A DNA stretch of 64,000 nucleotides, taken from the NCBI RefSeq assembly GCF_963678635.1, contig NC_087063.1:47224101-47288100 (forward strand). The letters run 5' to 3'. The first letter of the stretch is position 1; each line of letters begins with the position of its first letter. Under the pieces are notes generated by a model. It saw only the letters and a program-made list of their open reading frames with translations. It searched no databases and was not told the DNA's origin. The stretch comes from Symsagittifera roscoffensis (Eukaryota > Xenacoelomorpha > Acoela > Convolutidae). The translations under genes and the position numbers were made by a program. This document shows positions 57,046 through 64,000 of the stretch, one piece after another.

Positions 57046-58290
57046 ATTTTAGCGGACTGTTCCCAATTTGTCAATTTGAATGTTTGATAGTCTTTCTCCC
57101 AAGGCTATAACTTCCTTCACTTGCTCCAAGTGAAATCGAAAATTTTTTTAAACTCAACTTTTCTCCACTAAGTTCTGGATAATGCAACTGTTCAGCTGCA
57201 TCCTGTTGTGAAATCAAGTCAAAAACTAGAATCTAGTTATTTTGAAATTCTTCCATAGAAAAGGCTGGGAAATCTTCGTTAAACTTCATTGCTTCCACTG
57301 TTGTAATTTAGGTACAACAAGGAGAAGTTGTTTCTAATGGAATAATTGCTCTTCCACCGCGAACAGTTCTAAGCTCTCTCAAGTGAAATGGTTGATAGTT
57401 GAAAAGGTTTTCATGAAAAGATTCCACAACAGCTGAATTTGTCTTCATCGCAAAAACTTTTCTTCTGATTGGGGCATTCTTGAAAACTTTTCCTGAATAA
57501 ACTGGTTTTGACGAGATGAATTGATAGTGCTAGAGTTTCTATGTAATTGTAGTGAGCAGGTTCCTTTTCCAGATTCCATTGCAACTAGTGAGGATTAGGC
57601 TCAGCTTCTACAATTTTTCTCAGATAGTTTTTAAAAGTTACGTCTATTTCAATTTAGTTCAATTCGCACTTTGATTTTTCAAAGTAACAGTTTTTCGCAA
57701 GTAAAAAAATCCTAAGGGCGAGCCTCCCATAGAGTGAAAAACTTATCCATCTTACTACGGAATTTGCTTTTGCTCTATCAGTGAACGGATGCATACGCAA
57801 GACATCAGCAAGTTCTTCAAAACTATATTCGTGAAAAGCAATTTTTATTTGTTACACACTGCCGTTGAGTGGAATTCGTTCGATCTTTGTGCTTTAAGAG
57901 GATTTATTTCATTGGCGTTGTGAGCAATTGCATTGTTAAAACAAACTTCTAATTTTGAGAATTGTGAATGTAGTAGACTGTTTTGAAAAGTTAAGTAAAT
58001 TTGTGGTTCCTCATCTAAGTAATCCTCTGATTTTGCTTTATGTTCTGTTTTTCTTTTTTAAAAGCATCAAACAATCTTCCTTCAAATAATCGGAGCTTTA
58101 AGCTGAGGTTGATATCACGCATATCGAAATGAAGACTACGCTCCGTTTCAAATTCAAACTCAATACTGTTTGCATCCAGAAAAGTACTGGGAAATGATTT
58201 TTTGTGTAAGATGGAATAATTTCTTCCAAAACAGGGTCTTTATCAAAAATCTCCAAAGAAGAATTTGTAAAAGCTCCATACTAAAAATGA
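57045..58290 (-). pseudogene. Polinton/adintovirus major capsid protein, broken
   Basis: Pieces in order on the minus strand: LDANSIEFEFETERSLHFDM and INLSLKLRLFEG (N-terminal strand block, about 58050-58180), then FQNSLLHSQFSKLEVCFNN (the N-S-L-L-H-S-x-F-S block), FTDRAKA, SLYGRLALRIF, VFKNAPIRRKVFAMKTNS, HLRELRTVRGGRAIIPLETT, ILVFDLISQQDAAEQLHYPE and VIALGERLSNIQIDKLGT near 57060. The order matches the double-jelly-roll capsid protein that forms the icosahedral shell. Nearly the full length is present, but there are at least three frame changes and several stops, for example after SPCCT and before ILVFDL. Confidence 0.85.
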
Positions 58291-58314
58291 CTTCTTTTGT
58301 TTATACTAATTTTT

Positions 58315-58905
58315 TCAGTACGACTGATTTTTAGTACGACCAAAAACGACTGATTTTCGATCTACTTTTTCGAGAAAAAAATCCACCAGTTCTACGCTTG
58401 GATTTCTATTTTCCACCTCCCAACTGATTTTTAACTGTTTTTGTTCTAACATCTTTTGCAAAAGTTTTGAGTTTTTTTCGTCCATCGACATCTTCTCCAA
58501 TCTTTGTAGCTGCGATTTGATATGATTCTGCTCCAATTTTTTTTGCAGCTGGTAATATATATTTTGTAATGAAGGGAATTCCCGAAAGGGTTTTAGCAAG
58601 AGCACCACAAATTCTTCCACGCTGTCTTGCATGTCCACGAAAAAAAGGAAAACTAGCTGAACCTTGAGCAATCTTTTCGTCTGAAGTATAAAATACAAAA
58701 AACGATTATCTGAAATCTTGCGAAACAAGAGAACAACTCGTGTAATTCCTACGGACACAAAAGTATCCCTTAGTTCTATTTTAATGCTACGAAAAAGTCT
58801 TTTAACAATTTTTTGAATTGTAGATTCATAAAGAATTGATAATTCATGTACTGTCCTGTTGATATTACGTCTCCATTTTGTACTTTGGAAATGAAAGGAA
58901 TACAT
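58315..58905 (-). pseudogene. Unassigned Polinton-module frame (196 codons)
   Basis: An open frame between the minor- and major-capsid genes. The N-terminus has MYSFHFQSTKWRR and then IVKRLFRSIKIELRDT. In related elements a small protein with a short amphipathic region (pVI-like, membrane-lytic) often occupies this slot, and the LFRSIK stretch would fit that, but this is inference from position. The C-terminal third is Lys/Gln-rich (KLLQKMLEQKQLK). The frame is intact, though its neighbours are not, and parts may be read in a shifted frame. Confidence 0.4.
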
Positions 58906-58926
58906 TGCACTAAAGCAATTTTTGTA

Positions 58927-59462
58927 TCACCTACTATATTTTGTTTCTATGAAATCTTTAAAAATCTTTGTAATCTTATGAGGTTGTAAGAATACTGAGG
59001 ATAAGGTGCACGTTTTCCATTCATTACAACCCCTGTTTTTTTGTTCTAAATCACAACCAAAAAAGTGACTTAAATCAGCACATTGAATTGTAAGTGTATT
59101 TGACCCTCGGGTAAATGAATGCGATTTTGGTGTTATCTTATCTATTGATTTATGATTTCCCTTATATTCATGTTTTTGTGCACCTATACGTTTTCGAACT
59201 GTGTCGTTCATGGCTACAACTATATCAATTATAATTGGATACAAACCAGGTTCACTATGCATCGATTGAGTCTTTCTTTTTCCACGGAAACTTCTCGCCC
59301 ATCTATGAAAGTAAACTTTCCCTCAATAACGTTTTGGTACAAGGAAGGGTGCAATATTGGTAAAAAAACAACCTCCGATTCTCCTTTAACTTGTGTTTGT
59401 TTGAAATTTTGTTCAACAAAAATCAAGACTATTATTCGGATGGAAATTAAAAGAAGCATTAG
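58927..59462 (-). pseudogene. Polinton minor capsid/penton-like protein, broken
   Basis: The minus frame 59229-59459 reads NFKQTQVKGESEVVFLP and EGKFTFIDGREVSVEK. After a frameshift near 59262 the frame 58927-59262 reads GLYPIIIDIVVAMNDTV and TLTIQCADLSHFFGCDL. The pattern is a G-x-W/S-E-V-x-L block, a G-x-Y-x-S/I-I...MN block and a terminal D-L-x-x-x-x-G block. It is the one I know from the conserved minor-capsid/late proteins of Polintons and adintoviruses. In this copy the Trp of the first block is Ser. Assignment to penton is less sure than to the family. Confidence 0.65.
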
Positions 59463-60137
59463 AAACTAGCTCATAAGAAAACAAATCCATGAAAACTGAT
59501 TGATAGAATGTTCAACTAAAAAAAAATTAACTTTAATCTGAACATTTTTCAGCTCTTTTTCATAAAACTTTCCCAGAGTTTCTTCTGTTTCGAGAACTTT
59601 GATGATGTATGAAGGAGGTTTTTTTTAAGTTAATACCGAACTTCAAAATTTTCAACTGTGAACTGTGGCTTGATCGTTTTCGGAACGGAAAATCAACTTT
59701 GGAAGTGCACACTCTATGCCAAAATTTGAATTTCGGTTTATTTTCTTTCATGAACGAGTTGTTACACAAAAAAATTCAATAAAAATATGTTTTGGAGATT
59801 TTTCAAAAGATGGATTTTTACGATTGCTGCAATTTGGAACAACTTTTTTTGCCTAGATTTTCAATGTAACGATACATTATATGTTTTAAAGATTGAATTG
59901 CTCTCTCTGCAAATGCAGCTTTTCTTTCACTCACTGTTGAAAAAGTTCAATGTCTACTCCTTACAAAAATCTTTTAAAAGTTCCCCCATAGTCTGTTTTT
60001 TTATCAACCCAAAATTTTTCATGAGCATTTTTTCGAGTATTTTTATGGTGAAAGCTTGTAAGGTGTCGTTGGCATATTTTATTTTTATTGTTTGAGCTCT
60101 GAAAAATTATTTGCAGCAACTGATAAATATTTGACTT
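59462..60137. other. No gene assigned
   Basis: Gap between two module genes. Open frames here (59560-59769 minus, 59787-60095 plus) show no motif. Confidence 0.3.
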
Positions 60138-60645
60138 CATTTTTGTGACGCAAATCCAAGACCATTCTTTGAAATACCAAGACCACCAGGTTTCATTGAT
60201 ATACTTTGAAAAAGCTTGAAGTCTTCGTAAATGCCTGATTGGTGGAGCAAGTTTTTATACGATGTCCTGGTTTGTTTTTTTTCAAGTCTTGTTTTTTCAG
60301 ATTTTGAAAAGGATACAAGTTCCTCTGTCTTTTGCTTTAGCATTGTTCTTGAAAACAAATTTAGGTGGTAGTTGAGTTGCTTCCAAAAATGTAAAGTAAA
60401 TATCTGGAAAATTGGTGTTTTCTCGCTTTAGAGCACACAAAAATCTACAATGGATTCAATTGTATCTCGATTATTGAATATGATGTTGTCTGACTGACTG
60501 AGATGGGTTTAATTCTAGGAAAATTCAAAAATATATCAACAAGGTGTTTATTGTTACTCGTTTTCAACCTCCGATTTACAGCACTGTAAAAAGAATCAAA
60601 ATTTTTTTCGTACAATCTCCTCTTTCCTTTCTGTTGTTCCAAGTT
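60137..60645 (-). pseudogene. Unassigned Polinton-module protein, broken
   Basis: Two minus frames (60445-60642 and 60137-60358) look like one hydrophilic protein: LEQQKGKRRLYEKNFDSFYS and NNKHLVDIFLNFP, then SYKNLLHQSGIYEDFKLFQS. It lies between the ATPase and minor-capsid genes. An adenain-like protease is often here in Polintons, but I see no His/Cys motif to support that. Confidence 0.4.
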
Positions 60646-60849
60646 TTGTTCTGTCGGAATTGTACTTTGTAATTGATAAACTAAATAAGGAATTATAACA
60701 ATTTTTTACATACTATGTCAACTGTTTAATGACGGAAGTGGTGAAGGTGGATATCAATTTTACCACTTTAGTTGAACCTAAAATAATTCTTTTTTTGTGC
60801 AGAGGAGATATTTTTTGTGTTAACTCTAAAACTTCTTTTCTATAATTTG

Positions 60850-61375
60850 CTACTTTATATTTCCGAAGGTCTGAAAGCCCTTTTGATAGTTTTTACCAAT
60901 AACTCGCTCGAAAACTGAATTAATTTTTTCGGACAATTGAGAATAAAATGTTTTCGAAGTCTTTGGGGGTAAAAAGACTTTTGAAATTTTGGGAGAATAG
61001 AGACGTATTATGTACTCGTCGTCCAAAAACTTTGTTTCTATTATAGTTGGTGACACAAACTCTGTTGAATTTGAGCCATTGTCAGAGCAATATCTAAGTA
61101 AATCAACTGTTTTGGGGTTAAATCAATGAGTAAAGGACCATAAAGAACTGATGTTGCATCTTGATACCATTCTTTCAATTGAAATTCTAGAAAAAAATGT
61201 CGACTTAATTTATTGATTTGCAAAACATCACTCGGCGACATGAACAAGACAATGTGTGTATTTCGCAACTCTACATCTCTTCCCAAATTGCTTTGATGAA
61301 ATAAATTGGGTTTTGATGTATTTTGTATGCAGCCTCTTGTGTCTCCTAGCAGTGGCAATTCTTACAAAATAATTG
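60850..61375 (-). pseudogene. Polinton FtsK/HerA-type packaging ATPase, C-terminal fragment
   Basis: The minus frame 61041-61358 reads NLFHQSNLGRDVELRNTHIV, LFMSPSDVLQINKLSR and WYQDATSVLYGPLLIDLTP. Relatives have Q-N-L-F-H, R...L-N-x-H-Y-I/L-V-L-F, P-x-D-x-x-Q-I, then D-A-T-S-x-x-x-G-x-L-L-I-D-L, so this is the sensor/C-terminal half of the genome-packaging ATPase. A small deletion precedes NLFHQ (TRGCIQNTS). The frame 60850-61056 probably continues its C-terminus. The Walker A/B half is not found upstream. Confidence 0.75.
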
Positions 61376-61379
61376 AAGA

Positions 61380-64000
61380 AGAATTTTCTATTATAAACAG
61401 ATACTTAGTTCGTTTATTGGGAAGACTTTCGATCAAGTCAAAATCTGCTCCTTGATAAATTTAACTTGTATTTGACTACAAAAATATTGATACTGTTAAT
61501 TAAAGTGAAAAATGAATTGTCGAATCTTGGTTGAGAAACACCAAATCTCAACCACTCAAAATTAGATGTCGTTTGCCAGATCTACTAGGGAAATACATAT
61601 TCGTTCTTCGGTAGATACTATTTTATTAATAGTTTTGGAAACGGTAGAACATAACCGATTGTACTTCATAAAACAGCTACCCAATTTGTCGTTTCTTCAC
61701 ATGCTGAGGATAACATTATTCGAACAATTGCAAATACCAGCATCAAAATTATATGAAAAAATTGGCACATAAGAACTGAAAAAGAAAAATTACATGTACG
61801 TCCAAACAACTTCCATGATTTTTGTATATAATTTTTTTCAAAAAAAAATTTCCTAAACTTTTGGGCTTGTCACATTGATCAACTTTTTGAATCTAGAAAA
61901 AAAAATTGAAATAACATTGAATTAAAACTGAAAAAATGTAAAACAATGAGATTAAAAAAAATGAGATTAAAAAAAACCATAAATTCCATGTTCCATATGC
62001 AAATGCTTTTTTTTTCTGCAGTGAACTGTTTTTGCATGACGAAATGGGTAGCTGCTATATCTACAACCATATCCCTAATTTTTGAATGTCAAAATTTGAA
62101 TTTTTTGGCAAGCGTAGTCATCCACTTTTATAATTTTTTCCTAAAATTTCTGACAGAATCTTACATTTTTTAGATTTTTTTTCCCGATTCAGTGTATTTT
62201 TTGTTGTCACTGCTCCAACTGATTCCAGGAAGATGCTTTGCACACCAAGAAGATTGGGATGTTGATTTGATTTTTGTGGGGGAAGAAAGGAATATTCTTC
62301 AGTTTGGCCAACCTTTGAAACTCCTAAATTTTTTCTTTTTTTTCAATACATTCAATTTCCAAAACAACCGGGCTCATTCTGTTAACTTTTTTTTTGTAGT
62401 TTTTTGTTTAAACTGATTCACAATCAAATAATGCATACACTGATGAAGCAATTATTCTAACATATTAACAGAAAATTAATCCAGTCACGTGACCAAGAAA
62501 GCATGAACTGGGCAAACTAGATGCAACATAACAACACTCAGGTCCTTTTTTCGATTTTTCGAAGTAAATTTAACAGATCCAGCAGAGTCATAAAAAATTG
62601 CAAACAGTCTATCAATTTTGGAGTTTGCAAAAAAAATAACTCATACAGCAACTTCTGTATCCAGTAAGAACTCAAAAAGGAACTTTTTTTGTCTATTTCA
62701 TTCAAATTAATGTCCGGGTCCAAAACAATACAAGTACAGAAAAAATTTTTTTTCTTTTTGTATTTGACAAAATTTCTTGCTTAATTTCATTCATTTCCTG
62801 TGCGTTCTTTTTCTACAGTGCTTTCTTTCGTCAATAATGATACAAGTTTTTGTGAATGTCTCTTGATAACCTAGTAATGAGTGAACTTTATCGAGTATTT
62901 TATCATGTTGAAAAGAAGGATTATTTTTTCCTTGATTTCCATTTCTACGATATTCTATAGGTTTTTTTTTTGATATGGGATCGGTATTCTATGTAAAATT
63001 TTCTTCTACCTTTATGCAGAGTCTACTCAAAATGGAGTTTTTGCGAACCTATGTCCAAAGTCAGCAAGTTTGATAAATTTTGTGAGCCAATAACAGTTAG
63101 CGATTTTTTTTGGATTTTTTTTGTAGTGCAACATGAAAAAACTTCTAAGTTATTGTGAAGTTTTAAGATTAAATTTCTTGAAAAACTAATATTCCTACCC
63201 AATCTGTTTAACTCGAGTACTTGTTGAAAATTGATTTTAGAGGAGAAATAATTAAATTAGAAGACAATAAAAACATAAACAACACACTTAATTGCAAATT
63301 ACAGTTCTCAACAAACATAAAGTCTCCCAAATATTGAGACAATTCTCTGAATTCGTTCAAAGTATAGTTTTCTTAGGCAACTTGTTTCCTTGCCTCATTC
63401 TTTTTTTCAGCGAAAGTAGAGAGACTTTTTAACATCGTACTTCTTGATTGTGACTTAAGCTTGTCTTCAATTATAAGTTTCTATGTCAAACTTTTTGTTG
63501 CAGTTGGCTAGCTCTTGATCCGTAGTTGGAATATTGGAACAAGTTCAAGGTTTTCAGCATCGTGAATAACATTTTTTCTATTTTTTGCGATTACATCTCC
63601 TTCTTTTCCACCAAAATAGCTTTGCTGTCTTTTTTTGAGTTGTCCAAACTCACTTTTGTTGAAAAGTTGAAGCAAGGTTCAAAGTAAGTTTTCCCCTTGT
63701 AGGATTTTTGGGATCAAGCAAATCTCCCATTTCTTGTTTGATTTTTTGAGAATTCAACAAAAAATGGGACAAGTGTCTTTTCTTGAGTAAACTTCTCAAC
63801 AGGAGAACAGACTGATCAGATGAGGAGAAAGAAGGGAAATGCTTTTGATGTTAAGTGAAAGTGGAAGTAACCAAAATGAGTCATTCAATTAACCATAAAA
63901 GGAAATAAACCTGTAATTTGAATTTTTGTGTGAAGTTTCTAAATTGGAATTGTGTAGGTGGTAGTGTAGGATTCTCAGCAAAAATTTTTGTTCCAGATGG
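61380..64000. other. AT-rich stretch, nothing identified
   Basis: Sequence upstream (minus sense) of the ATPase fragment, where the rest of the Polinton would be expected. Some minus-strand stretches read protein-like for 30-60 codons (about 62780-62950 and 63330-63800, including ILDKVHSLLGYQETF), but I cannot assign them. No integrase, polymerase or TIR recognised. The window ends here. Confidence 0.3.

Larger units (their letters stand above)
57045..61380 (-). mobile_element. Polinton/adintovirus-like virion-gene module, decayed
   Basis: In minus-strand order: packaging ATPase fragment (61375-60850), an unassigned protein (60645-60137), a minor-capsid/penton-like protein (59462-58927), an unassigned small protein (58905-58315) and a double-jelly-roll-type major capsid protein (58290-57045). 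This gene order fits Maverick/Polinton and adintovirus morphogenesis genes. No polymerase, integrase or TIR is found, and the element may extend to the right. All genes are interrupted. Confidence 0.8.

Noticed and set aside
60137..60645. Adenain-like cysteine protease next to the packaging ATPase
   Set aside because: Position would fit, but no His, Asn/Glu or Cys active-site motif is readable in any frame.

Overview
This window is eukaryotic, almost certainly from an invertebrate animal. It is very A+T-rich and full of poly-A/T runs and microsatellites. It carries animal-type mobile elements: BEL/Pao and Ty3-like LTR retrotransposons and two Maverick/Polinton (adintovirus-like) elements. It shows no prokaryotic gene packing, operons or ribosome binding sites. 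I cannot name the species. The best cellular gene has an intron, and most of the remaining reading frames are decayed mobile-element genes.

Layout. 1-2010: degenerate higher-order tandem repeat. 2085-8250: a decayed BEL/Pao retrotransposon on the minus strand, with LTR remnants, gag, protease, a truncated RT, RNase H and integrase. It contains a palindrome of about 400 bp. 9072-9980: copy of a dispersed repeat (family A). 10.6-25.3 kb: a G+C-richer island read on the minus strand. Its right part is a broken Ty3-like gag-protease-RT. Its left part is a long decayed coding region with two SGNH-hydrolase-like signatures and a young 1732-bp tandem duplication. 26-30 kb: minisatellite, a second family A copy, and AT-rich filler.

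30174-33832 (minus) holds the only convincing cellular gene. It is a two-exon, 368-residue type II membrane protein with a glycosyltransferase-like sequence. Its intron contains an 830-bp foldback hairpin and a small hairpin element. 34.3-37.5 kb: arrays and duplications. 37.8-41.8 kb: a second copy of the same BEL family on the plus strand, rearranged around a large inverted duplication. 41.9-47.7 kb: repeats and AT-rich sequence.

47746-51516 is a complete but internally deleted Maverick/Polinton, with terminal inverted repeats and a perfect 6-bp target duplication (GATAAT). It carries only a dead protein-primed DNA polymerase gene that appears to have an intron. 52.15-53.8 kb: a third BEL fragment. 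It was split by a hairpin insertion flanked by a 7-bp duplication, and part of the locus was then tandemly duplicated (53.5-56.4 kb). 57.0-61.4 kb (minus): the virion module of a second Polinton/adintovirus-like element. It includes a major capsid protein, a minor-capsid-like protein and a packaging ATPase fragment, all with stops and frameshifts. I recognise nothing in 61.4-64 kb.

Overall this is a transposon graveyard around one probable host gene. The points I rate highest are the two complementary Polinton remnants, the spliced glycosyltransferase-like gene, the SGNH-bearing island, and the hairpin insertion whose removal is predicted to leave the BEL frame unshifted.
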